DNA of 6,237 bases from Lachnospiraceae bacterium (GTDB lineage Bacteria > Bacillota > Clostridia > Lachnospirales > Lachnospiraceae), in NCBI GenBank assembly GCA_900772675.1, contig CAAGRM010000119.1, positions 1 through 6,237 on the forward strand, read 5' to 3'. The notes under the pieces were generated by a model. That model was not told the DNA's origin and did no database searches. It was given only the letters and a program-made list of their open reading frames with translations. Positions 1 through 5,947 of the stretch are shown here, piece after piece. The position numbers and the translations under genes are program-made. Numbering within the stretch: the stretch's first letter is position 1; each line of letters starts with the position of its first letter.

Positions 1-696
1 GGTTTCAACAGCTATTTCCCGATGCCGTTCCGTAAAAACGCCCGTATTACCATTGAAAATCAGTGTGATGAGCCGATTCCGGCCTTCTTTTATCAGATCG
101 ACTATTGCCTGACAACGGTTCCGGAGGATGCTGCCTATTTCCATGCCCAGTGGCGTCGTCAGCGCATCACGGAAAAGGCAAAAGACTACGTTGTCCTCGA
201 CAACATCAAAGGGAAAGGCCAGTACGTTGGAACTTATCTTGCACTTACCAGCCTCGAACGCTACTGGTACGGAGAAGGTGAGATGAAATTCTACATCGAT
301 GGAGACAAGGATTATCCAACCATCTGCGGAACCGGAACAGAAGATTACTTCGGTGGTGCCTGGAGCTTTGCAACACAGCAAAATGGCCAAACCGTTGAAA
401 ATCAGTACTGCACTCCGTATCTTGGATATCCTTACTACTCTACCCACGATACCTTCCTTCATAATGATTACCACAATGATGATCAGATGCCACAGCGCAG
501 CTTCTACCGCTGGCACCTTCTTGATCCTATCCTTTTTGAGAAGGATCTTAAGGTAACCCTTCAGCAGATTGGCGTCAGTCATGGAGGTCTCTTTGAACGT
601 CAGGATGATGTCGCTACCACAGCTTACTGGTACCAGACGCATCCTCATGTACCATTCGCGCCACTCATGTCCAGAAAAGAGCGCTGGCCAAGATGA
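1..696 (+). CDS. DUF2961 / GH172 family glycoside hydrolase, C-terminal part (5' end outside window)
   Basis: The reading frame is open from base 1 to a TGA at 694-696, giving 231 residues. This is the C-terminal part of a DUF2961 protein; the family is usually about 350-420 residues, so the start lies upstream. Seen: the signature GTGTEDYFGGAW (glutamate codon at 340-342), preceded by WYGEGEMKFYIDGD (first glutamate codon at 274-276). These two glutamates are about 22 residues apart and match the positions of the catalytic pair in characterised GH172 enzymes. The C-terminal half has the aromatic-rich strands typical of the double jelly-roll core (YRWHLLDPILFEKDL, ATTAYWYQ). Known GH172 members act on alpha-D-fructofuranosidic or alpha-D-arabinofuranosidic linkages, so a furanoside hydrolase is likely, but the substrate cannot be read here. 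The visible part has no membrane segment. A strong terminator follows, so this gene ends its own transcription unit. Confidence 0.88.
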   Translation, partial: GFNSYFPMPFRKNARITIENQCDEPIPAFFYQIDYCLTTVPEDAAYFHAQWRRQRITEKAKDYVVLDNIKGKGQYVGTYLALTSLERYWYGEGEMKFYIDGDKDYPTICGTGTEDYFGGAWSFATQQNGQTVENQYCTPYLGYPYYSTHDTFLHNDYHNDDQMPQRSFYRWHLLDPILFEKDLKVTLQQIGVSHGGLFERQDDVATTAYWYQTHPHVPFAPLMSRKERWPR

Positions 697-748
697 TTTT
701 TGACGCTTTTCCTATTTTATATGTTTCATGACTTTGCATATCGGCTAC

Positions 749-813
749 AAGAGTCCGTTCCGAACAAATCTGCTTCCAACGAATTTGTCCGGAAACGGGC
801 TCTTTCTTTTTTT
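749..813 (+). terminator. Intrinsic (rho-independent) terminator of the GH172 gene
   Basis: A long imperfect hairpin pairs 749-769 (AAGAGTCCGTTCC...) with 783-804 (...GGAAACGGGCTCTT). It has one G-U pair, one A-C mismatch and one bulged base. The loop spans 770-782 and a T-rich run (TCTTTCTTTTTTT) follows at 801-813. It lies about 50 bases past the GH172 stop codon and well ahead of the next gene, so it insulates the downstream cluster. The rest of the 697-974 gap holds only this terminator and the candidate promoter region described separately. Confidence 0.82.
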
Positions 814-914
814 ATATGGCATTCAAAAAGCGATCTGGATTACAGAGGTCCGTCTTTTCACAAACCTTTCACATTTTCCGTCCATTCTTTAAGGTTCCTT
901 TAAAGTTTCCTCAT

Positions 915-940
915 TATACTTAAAAATGTAAAAAACATTT
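915..940 (+). promoter_or_regulatory. Candidate promoter -10 and adjacent inverted repeat upstream of the VTC-domain gene
   Basis: TATACT at 915-920 is a good -10 match. No convincing -35 is seen at 17 bases upstream; the nearest T-rich sequence is around 889-900. Just downstream, at the position expected for the transcription start, is a perfect 6-base inverted repeat AAATGT-AAAAA-ACATTT (924-940). A second small imperfect palindrome, CTTTAAGG-TT-CCTTTAAAG, lies at 887-905. Either could be an operator. The promoter call is tentative because it rests on the -10 alone. Confidence 0.4.
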
Positions 941-974
941 CCGGAAGCAAATCAAACGAAAGGATCAATCGATT

Positions 975-1748
975 ATGATGCAAAGCCAACAGATTCCCAT
1001 GACCTTCCAACGGTATGAAACAAAATACATGCTTTCCCCGATCATGGCCCGCAAGCTTCGCAAGAGCCTTCCGGGTCATCTGCAGATGGATGAATACGGC
1101 CTTGATACCATCTGCAGCCTCTATTACGATACCCCGGATCACCAGCTCATTCGCCGTTCGCTGGAAAAACCCGTCTATAAAGAAAAACTGCGACTCCGCA
1201 GTTATGGTCCGGCCAAAGAGACCAGCCCCATATACGTAGAACTAAAGAAAAAATATGAAGGAATCGTCTACAAACGCCGCGAGCGCATGAGATTATCAGA
1301 AGCGGTTCCCTATCTTGCGGGAAAATCAGAACCGGGCTTCGACAGCCAGATTCTCCACGAAATCACCTGGTTTCGCAACTACTACCGGGGGCTTGCTCCC
1401 GCTATGTACATCGCCTACGACCGCATCGCCTGCTTCGGCACGGAAGACAGGAACTTTCGTGTTACCTTCGACACCAATATCCGATGGCGTACCGACAATC
1501 TGTGTCTTGACGGTCCAACGGAAGGAACCAGGCTTTTAGAACCAGACTGGTATCTCATGGAGGTGAAAACACCAGGAGCTGTGCCCCTATGGTTCAGCAA
1601 AATTCTGGATGATCTTGCAATCTATCCGGCATCATTTTCTAAATACGGCTTTGCCTATCAGATCGAAAATCAGAAAGCATCAGAAGAAAAAGCTTTCATA
1701 CCATTCACAGATATCCGGCAAACCGTATCAAAAACAGCATTCCGTTAG
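975..1748 (+). CDS. VTC-domain (polyphosphate polymerase-like) protein, triphosphate tunnel fold
   Basis: This 257-residue protein matches the VTC domain family, the catalytic part of the yeast vacuolar transporter chaperone that makes polyphosphate from ATP. Motifs in order: RYETKY (13-18), LYYDTPD (49-55), KEKLRLRSYG (69-78), YVELKKKYEGIVYKRR (87-102), AYDR (147-150), FRVTFD (161-166), LMEVK (194-198) and SFSKYG (220-225). The alternating Arg/Lys and Glu residues on beta strands are those that line the triphosphate-binding tunnel. There is no signal peptide, membrane segment or SPX domain, so it should be cytosolic. Two ATGs are adjacent (975 and 978); AAAGGA at 959-964 serves either. The C-terminal 25 residues are not part of the core. 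It heads a cluster with a DUF4956 membrane protein and a Cthe_2159-type lipoprotein. Family membership is secure. Polyphosphate synthesis is inferred from the family, and other tunnel-fold activities such as triphosphatase remain possible. Confidence 0.88.
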   Translation: MMQSQQIPMTFQRYETKYMLSPIMARKLRKSLPGHLQMDEYGLDTICSLYYDTPDHQLIRRSLEKPVYKEKLRLRSYGPAKETSPIYVELKKKYEGIVYKRRERMRLSEAVPYLAGKSEPGFDSQILHEITWFRNYYRGLAPAMYIAYDRIACFGTEDRNFRVTFDTNIRWRTDNLCLDGPTEGTRLLEPDWYLMEVKTPGAVPLWFSKILDDLAIYPASFSKYGFAYQIENQKASEEKAFIPFTDIRQTVSKTAFR

Positions 1749-1824
1749 CTGAATCAGGTAAGTCCTCTGCGGCCATTGCGAAAAGCCTTTTTCAAACATA
1801 ATCTGCTTCACAAAAAAAGAAAAT

Positions 1825-1964
1825 GTAACTATTCAGAGCCATGCAAAATAGAAGAAAAATCGCGAATCATGCTTGCATGAATGAGCGGTTTTTCTGGAAT
1901 TTCATATGGCGAGAAGCAACATCGCGATGTAGCGTAAGCGGAATCGAGATGGGGCTCTGAATAG
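1825..1964. repeat. 140-base intergenic inverted-repeat element (long form)
   Basis: The ends form a perfect 12-base inverted repeat: CTATTCAGAGCC at 1829-1840 and GGCTCTGAATAG at 1953-1964. The first 20 bases (1825-1844) are identical to the reverse complement of the right arm of the palindrome at 5896-5915, so both belong to one dispersed repeat family. Inside are a 10-base-pair stem with one G-U pair (1854-1863 with 1885-1894) that encloses a perfect hairpin TCATGC-TT-GCATGA (1867-1880), and a perfect palindrome ACATCGCGATGT (1919-1930). There is no credible open reading frame. It fills most of the 1749-1999 gap between the VTC-domain and DUF4956 genes. It looks like a non-autonomous palindromic element that can fold as RNA. 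Confidence 0.72.
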
Positions 1965-1984
1965 ACAAGAAAATAAAAAAATTC

Positions 1985-1990
1985 TGGGAG
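1985..1990 (+). promoter_or_regulatory. Ribosome binding site of the DUF4956 gene
   Basis: GGGAGG lies 9 bases before the ATG at 2000. This is a strong Shine-Dalgarno match and fixes the start. No convincing separate promoter was found between the repeat element and this site. Confidence 0.7.
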
Positions 1991-1999
1991 GAATTTGCT

Positions 2000-2686
2000 A
2001 TGCTTAACACAATATTCAGTTCCATTTTTACGGAAACAACCGCCGCCTTCACTTTTGGTCAGTTCCTTGCCTGCACAGCAGTGTCTCTGATTCTGGGACT
2101 GTTGATCGCTGCTGTTTACAGGTACAAAAGCGAATGCACCAAAAGCTTTGCTGTCACGCTTGTTCTGATGCCTGTGATCGTGCAGATGGTGATCATGCTC
2201 GTCAATGGAAATCTTGGAACCGGAGTCGCCGTTGCCGGAGCCTTCTCTCTCGTCAGATTCCGTTCTGCACCGGGAAGTGCCAAAGAAATTAGCAGCATCT
2301 TTCTTGCTATGGCAGTTGGCCTTACAACCGGTATGGGCTTTCTTGGAACCGCAGCAGCATTTGCAATTATTGTAGAGGCTGTATGGTTTATTCTCGTGCA
2401 GACCAACTTTGGAGAAAAAAAAGAGAAAGAAAAAGAACTCCGCATTACCATTCCGGAGTCCCTTGATTATACCAGTGTTTTTGACGATATCTTTGCCAGG
2501 TATCTGACCCGTTGCGAGCTTGTACAGGTAAAAACCACGAATATGGGAAGTCTTTTCAAGCTGGAGTATTGCATCGTATTCCGCGAGGAAGGCGAAGAGA
2601 AAAACATGATTGACCAGCTCCGCTGCAGAAACGGAAACCTTGAAATCCTGTGCAGTCGTGCACAGACCGGAAGGGAGGAATTATAA
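2000..2686 (+). CDS. DUF4956 family multi-pass membrane protein
   Basis: This 228-residue protein matches the DUF4956 family, whose function is unknown. Seen: hydrophobic segments at about 20-40, 50-69, 73-87, 97-113 and 116-134, consistent with four or five membrane passes. Between them lies the family hallmark GAFSLVRFRSAPGSAKEIS (80-98), followed by GLTTGMGFLGTAAAF (107-121). A lysine/glutamate-rich hinge (about 138-147) leads to a soluble C-terminal domain of about 80 residues (148-228). Its alternating strand and helix character (LRITIPESLDYTSVFDDIF, FKLEYCIVF) suggests a small alpha/beta regulatory fold. GGGAGG at 1985-1990 supports the ATG at 2000. The stop codon overlaps the start of the next gene by one base (TAATG), implying translational coupling with the surface lipoprotein. 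DUF4956 genes are commonly found beside VTC-domain genes, so a membrane partner for the VTC enzyme is a plausible but unproven role. Confidence 0.87.
   Translation: MLNTIFSSIFTETTAAFTFGQFLACTAVSLILGLLIAAVYRYKSECTKSFAVTLVLMPVIVQMVIMLVNGNLGTGVAVAGAFSLVRFRSAPGSAKEISSIFLAMAVGLTTGMGFLGTAAAFAIIVEAVWFILVQTNFGEKKEKEKELRITIPESLDYTSVFDDIFARYLTRCELVQVKTTNMGSLFKLEYCIVFREEGEEKNMIDQLRCRNGNLEILCSRAQTGREEL
2648..2665 (+). other. Small hairpin at the 3' end of the DUF4956 gene, before the next ribosome binding site
   Basis: CTGTGCA-GTCG-TGCACAG is a perfect 7-base-pair stem with a 4-base loop. It sits inside the DUF4956 coding region, 7 bases upstream of the Shine-Dalgarno sequence GGGAGG (2673-2678) used by the lipoprotein gene. 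It could influence translational coupling, but may be chance. Confidence 0.4.
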
Positions 2687-4710
2687 TGAATCGAAACAGA
2701 AATAAAAACAGAAAAAAAGAGACCGGCGCGGTCGTCAGTCTGCTTCTTGTATCATCGCTGGCCTTCGGCGGATGCGGCACAGCAGTGACATCTTCCAGCT
2801 CTGTAAATGCCGAATCTGCCCGTACAGAGTCAACCGGCGAAACATCTGCCGACAACGCGGATACCACATCAGAGAGCACAGATTCGGAAAATGCAATGGA
2901 AAGTGCTTCCGATATTAATTTTGACCTGGAACTGACCGAATCCACTATCGACACCGAATTCACAGACCGTGAGAAGAGCGGAAGCTATCAAGCATCAGAA
3001 GCCGTAAAAATTACACTTAATAAGACGACAGCTACCGTCTCCGGCAGCGGAGTCAAAGCAGATGGCAGCACAATTACCATCACGGAAGAAGGCGTTTACA
3101 TCATAAGCGGAACACTTGAGGATGGCCAGATTATCGTAGACGCATCCGATTCCGACAAGGTTCAGATCGTACTCGATGGAGTCCATATCAACTGTGAGAC
3201 GAATGCTGCCATCTACGTTCGCGAAGCGGACAAAGTTTTCATCACGCTTGCTGAAAACAGCAGCAACACGCTTGGCGGTGGAAACGAGTACACTCAGATT
3301 GACGACAACACGGTAGACGGCGTTATCTTCTCCAAATCAGATCTTGTCTGCAACGGGACAGGAAGTCTGACCATCGAGGCAGACTACAAACACGGGATTG
3401 TATCCAAAGATGACCTTGTTATCACTGGTGGAACCTACAAAATCACTGCTGCAGATAACGGGATCACAGCCAAAGATCAGCTTAAAATTCTGGATGGAAG
3501 CTTTGACATTGATGCTGCAAACAGTGCGGTCAAAGCGAAGAATACGGATGACACAGGGCTTGGAAATATCTATATTGCCGGTGGTGTTTTTACAGTTAAG
3601 GCAGAACAGGACGGATTCCATGCAACCGGCAGCATCGTTGTCGATGATGGAACCATCACCGTAAACTCCGGTGACGACGGATTCCATGCGGAGCTCGACA
3701 CCGTCATCCATGGCGGAACGATTCTTGTTGAAGAAAGCTACGAAGGTCTGGAAGGAAAACGCGTTGTGGTCAATGGCGGTGACATTACTGTAAATGCCAG
3801 CAACGATGGCGTCAATGCTGCAAATTCCGGTGACGATGACAGCAATGCTGCAAGCTCAAACAACGATAGCAGTGCTGCCGTAAACTCCGGTAATGATGGC
3901 AGCATATCCGGCGAGGCAGACGGAAAGGAACCTCCGCAAATGCCGCCTGATACAGAAAAAGGCAGCGATATACAGCCATCGCAGGACTTCGATCCGGAGA
4001 ACGCTCCGTCTGACGGAAATGCGCCGCAGAATTTCGATCCGGAGAACGCTCCGTCTGGCGGAAATGCGCCGCAGAACTTCGATCCGGGGAACGCTCCGTC
4101 TGACGGCGATGCTCCACAGATGATGCAGGGAGGCCCCGGTGGTGGAGGCAACTCTGAGCTTTACATTAAAATTACCGGCGGAACCCTGACCGTATCCGCC
4201 GATGGTGATGGCCTTGATTCCAACGGCGGTCTTCTCGTGACCGGCGGAACTACGATCGTGTACGGGCCGACCAGCGATGGTGACAGTGCACTCGATTACG
4301 ACGGCAGTGCAATTGCAACCGGCGGAACCTTGGCTGCTATCGGCAGTGCCGGCATGACGGAAAGCTTCGACGAAGCTTCCACCCAGCCCGTTATCACCTA
4401 TTACGGTACGGAAACCCAGTCCGCTGACACTACCATCACACTGACAGACAGCGATGGAAGTGCCCTCTTCACGGTTACACCTGAAAAAGCCTACGCCAGC
4501 ATCGTTTTGACCTGCCCCGAAATGAAACTGGACGCAACGTATACTCTGGCTGCCGGTACCGACAACGAAGAGATCACCCTCACGGACATCATCACCACCG
4601 CCGGAACCCGGTCTGTTAAAACGATGAGCGATCCCAAAGGTGGAAAAATGCCAAATAACAGCGACAACAAAGGAACTCCGCCTTCAAAACCAAGCGACAC
4701 GGCTGAGTGA
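2686..4710 (+). CDS. Cthe_2159-type beta-helix carbohydrate-binding lipoprotein
   Basis: This is a 674-residue exported protein. The ATG at 2686 is chosen because GGGAGG (2673-2678) precedes it and it yields a clean signal sequence; an in-frame GTG at 2650 would only add residues before that signal. Residues 1-30 form a lipoprotein signal: basic N-terminus, hydrophobic core, then LAFGGC with Cys30 as the lipidation site (Phe at -3 is slightly unusual). A Ser/Thr/Glu-rich spacer (31-95) follows. From about 105 the protein matches the Cthe_2159 carbohydrate-binding domain, whose founding member is a calcium-containing parallel beta-helix that binds cellulose and polygalacturonate. Turns of about 22 residues are visible at 236-373, for example DGFHATGSIVVDDGTITVNSGD at 309. 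An Asn/Asp/Ser/Pro-rich insertion (about 375-490) ends in GGPGGGG; helix turns then resume (491-555), followed by a beta-rich domain and a polar Pro/Lys tail. Binding to cell-surface or plant polysaccharide is inferred. Confidence 0.86.
   Translation: MNRNRNKNRKKETGAVVSLLLVSSLAFGGCGTAVTSSSSVNAESARTESTGETSADNADTTSESTDSENAMESASDINFDLELTESTIDTEFTDREKSGSYQASEAVKITLNKTTATVSGSGVKADGSTITITEEGVYIISGTLEDGQIIVDASDSDKVQIVLDGVHINCETNAAIYVREADKVFITLAENSSNTLGGGNEYTQIDDNTVDGVIFSKSDLVCNGTGSLTIEADYKHGIVSKDDLVITGGTYKITAADNGITAKDQLKILDGSFDIDAANSAVKAKNTDDTGLGNIYIAGGVFTVKAEQDGFHATGSIVVDDGTITVNSGDDGFHAELDTVIHGGTILVEESYEGLEGKRVVVNGGDITVNASNDGVNAANSGDDDSNAASSNNDSSAAVNSGNDGSISGEADGKEPPQMPPDTEKGSDIQPSQDFDPENAPSDGNAPQNFDPENAPSGGNAPQNFDPGNAPSDGDAPQMMQGGPGGGGNSELYIKITGGTLTVSADGDGLDSNGGLLVTGGTTIVYGPTSDGDSALDYDGSAIATGGTLAAIGSAGMTESFDEASTQPVITYYGTETQSADTTITLTDSDGSALFTVTPEKAYASIVLTCPEMKLDATYTLAAGTDNEEITLTDIITTAGTRSVKTMSDPKGGKMPNNSDNKGTPPSKPSDTAE
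3982..4116 (+). repeat. Three tandem 45-base repeats inside the lipoprotein gene
   Basis: The units at 3982-4026, 4027-4071 and 4072-4116 each encode a 15-residue unit of the form QNFDPENAPSDGNAP (residues 433-477). Copies 1 and 2 differ at 3 of 45 bases; copies 2 and 3 differ at 7. The repeats are in frame and lie in the flexible insertion between two parts of the beta-helix, so copy-number change would lengthen or shorten the loop without breaking the frame. Confidence 0.9.
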
Positions 4711-4755
4711 ACTGTTATAGTTCATTCAGCACCGGAATATTTGTTGTTCCGGTGC
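4708..4755 (+). terminator. Hairpins after the lipoprotein gene, possible weak terminator
   Basis: A perfect 9-base-pair stem, GCACCGGAA (4729-4737) with TTCCGGTGC (4747-4755), lies about 20 bases after the stop codon. It is preceded by a small 6-base-pair hairpin, TGAACT-GTTAT-AGTTCA (4708-4724), which includes the stop. The position suits transcription termination or 3'-end protection, but no T-run follows (GTAAGAAAGTG), so this is not a classical intrinsic terminator. Confidence 0.5.
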
Positions 4756-4790
4756 GTAAGAAAGTGATTCTACCGTGGCTGTCTTCCTAC

Positions 4791-4819
4791 TTCCAATTTA
4801 CCGTATTCTGTGCTAAAAT
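4791..4819 (+). promoter_or_regulatory. Probable extended -10 promoter for the greA-like gene and luxS
   Basis: TGCTAAAAT at 4811-4819 is an extended -10 (TGn plus TAAAAT). At a 17-base spacing, TTCCAA (4791-4796) is a weak -35, as is common with extended -10 promoters. Transcription would start near 4826, about 23 bases ahead of the ATG. The Shine-Dalgarno GAGGT at 4835-4839 fits the start at 4849. Confidence 0.62.
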
Positions 4820-4848
4820 AACCTCACAAGAAAAGAGGTAGAAAAATC

Positions 4849-5349
4849 ATGTATGATAAACTGACCGAAAACGATATTAAAAAAATGCAGGAAGAAATCG
4901 ACTACCGCAAACTGGTTGTCCGTCCAAAAGAACTCGAGGCTGTAAAAGAAGCCCGTGCCCAGGGCGATCTCAGCGAAAACTTTGAATACAAAGCTGCCAA
5001 ACAGGACAAAAACCGCAACGAAAGCCGCATCCGCTATCTGGAAAAAATGATCAAAACCGCTCACGTTATTTCAGATACCTCAAAGGACGACGAAGTCGGC
5101 ATCAACAATACCGTCCAGGTTTACATCGAAGAAGATGATGAGACAGAAACCTACAAACTTGTCACCACTGTTCGTGGTAATTCTCTCAAAGGATACGTCA
5201 GTATCGATTCGCCATTAGGAAAAGCCATTCTGGGTCATAAAGTCGGCGACCGCGTCACTGTAAAAGTAAGCGATGCCTATAGTTATGATCTCATCATCAA
5301 ATCCATCGAAAACACTGCGGATACCGATGATGAACTCCGCAGCTATTAA
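4849..5349 (+). CDS. greA: GreA/GreB family transcription elongation (transcript cleavage) factor
   Basis: This 166-residue protein matches the GreA/GreB family, which rescues backtracked RNA polymerase by stimulating cleavage of the nascent RNA through the secondary channel. Residues 1-75 form the N-terminal coiled coil. Its tip loop EARAQGDLSENFEYKAAKQ (34-52) contains Asp40 and Glu43, the acidic pair that positions catalytic magnesium. The C-terminal FKBP-like domain (about 80-153) carries the family signature SPLGKAILGHKVGDRVTV (121-138). Differences from standard GreA: NFEY instead of the usual NAEY after the acidic tip, and an acidic C-terminal tail (ENTADTDDELRSY) that makes it slightly longer than the 158-160 residue norm. 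It may therefore be a second Gre paralogue rather than the housekeeping copy, and the symbol is given with that reservation. It has its own extended -10 promoter, and luxS follows after 28 bases. Confidence 0.88.
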   Translation: MYDKLTENDIKKMQEEIDYRKLVVRPKELEAVKEARAQGDLSENFEYKAAKQDKNRNESRIRYLEKMIKTAHVISDTSKDDEVGINNTVQVYIEEDDETETYKLVTTVRGNSLKGYVSIDSPLGKAILGHKVGDRVTVKVSDAYSYDLIIKSIENTADTDDELRSY

Positions 5350-5377
5350 AGGACAGAAAGAAAGGAAAATACCAGTC

Positions 5378-5857
5378 ATGGAAAAAATTGCAAGCTTTAC
5401 GATCGACCATATCAAACTTAAACCAGGCGTCTACGTTTCAAGAAAAGATCATGTGGGTGACAGCGTTATCACAACCTTTGACCTGCGCATGACATCTCCA
5501 AACGATGAGCCTGTTATGAATACTGCTGAAGTCCACACCATTGAGCATCTTGGCGCAACGTTCCTTCGCAATCACGAAGAATGGAAAGATAAAACCGTAT
5601 ATTTTGGTCCAATGGGCTGCCGTACAGGATTTTATCTGCTGCTGGCCGGTGATTACAGCTCGAAAGATATCGTTTCACTCGTAATAGAAATGTATGAATT
5701 TATCCGCGATTTCAAGGGCGAAGTCCCGGGTGCATCTCCGAAAGACTGCGGAAACTATCTGGATATGAATCTGTCCATGGCAAACTACCTTGGCAAAAAA
5801 TACCTGGATGAGGTTTTGTACGGAATTGATGAATCCCGTCTCGTCTATCCGGAATAA
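5378..5857 (+). CDS. luxS: S-ribosylhomocysteine lyase (LuxS)
   Basis: This 159-residue protein is full length for LuxS, the cytosolic metalloenzyme that cleaves S-ribosylhomocysteine to homocysteine and DPD, the precursor of autoinducer-2, within the activated methyl cycle. The metal site is intact: HTIEH (53-57) supplies His53 and His57 with the general base Glu56, and Cys124 in PKDCGNY (121-127) is the third ligand. The second catalytic cysteine is Cys81 in GPMGCRTGFY (77-86). The ATG at 5378 is chosen because it gives the conserved family N-terminus and has AAAGGA at 5361-5366; the frame is open further upstream (to 5273), but that extension overlaps the greA-like gene and has no family match. 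The 28-base gap suggests co-transcription with the greA-like gene. No SAM or SAH riboswitch is seen ahead of it. Confidence 0.97.
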   Translation: MEKIASFTIDHIKLKPGVYVSRKDHVGDSVITTFDLRMTSPNDEPVMNTAEVHTIEHLGATFLRNHEEWKDKTVYFGPMGCRTGFYLLLAGDYSSKDIVSLVIEMYEFIRDFKGEVPGASPKDCGNYLDMNLSMANYLGKKYLDEVLYGIDESRLVYPE

Positions 5858-5869
5858 ATTCTAAAAATG

Positions 5870-5915
5870 GTAACTATTCAGCGCCATGCAATTTCGCATG
5901 GCTCTGAATAGTTAC
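5870..5915. repeat. 46-base palindromic intergenic repeat (short form)
   Basis: Twenty-base arms, GTAACTATTCAGCGCCATGC (5870-5889) and its complement at 5896-5915, are separated by a 6-base loop with only one mismatched pair. The right arm, reverse-complemented, is identical to 1825-1844, linking it to the 140-base element there. It lies between luxS and the epimerase gene. On the + strand it is followed by A-rich sequence, not T's, so it is not an ordinary terminator for luxS. Confidence 0.82.
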
Positions 5916-5947
5916 AAAAAATGAAAGAAAACAGGGGGAAACAGAGT

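Noticed and set aside
700..903. Open reading frame of 67 codons after the GH172 gene
   Set aside because: It runs straight through the terminator hairpin, has no ribosome binding site, and its product shows no recognisable family features.
2650..2685. In-frame GTG start 12 codons upstream for the lipoprotein
   Set aside because: It lies inside the DUF4956 gene without a ribosome binding site and would push the signal sequence inward; ATG 2686 has GGGAGG at the right distance.
3982..4116. CRISPR-like array
   Set aside because: The repeats are directly adjacent with no spacers and are in frame within a coding region.
3738..4151. Minus-strand repetitive open reading frames opposite the lipoprotein repeats
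   Set aside because: They are mirror products of the tandem repeats and the biased composition on the coding strand.
5273..5377. 35-codon upstream extension of LuxS
   Set aside because: It overlaps the greA-like coding sequence and does not belong to the LuxS family; the ATG at 5378 gives the conserved N-terminus and full normal length.
5870..5915. Palindrome as an intrinsic terminator of luxS
   Set aside because: The stem is strong, but the + strand continues with A's and not T's, and the same arm recurs in an operon-internal position at 1825, which fits a dispersed repeat better.
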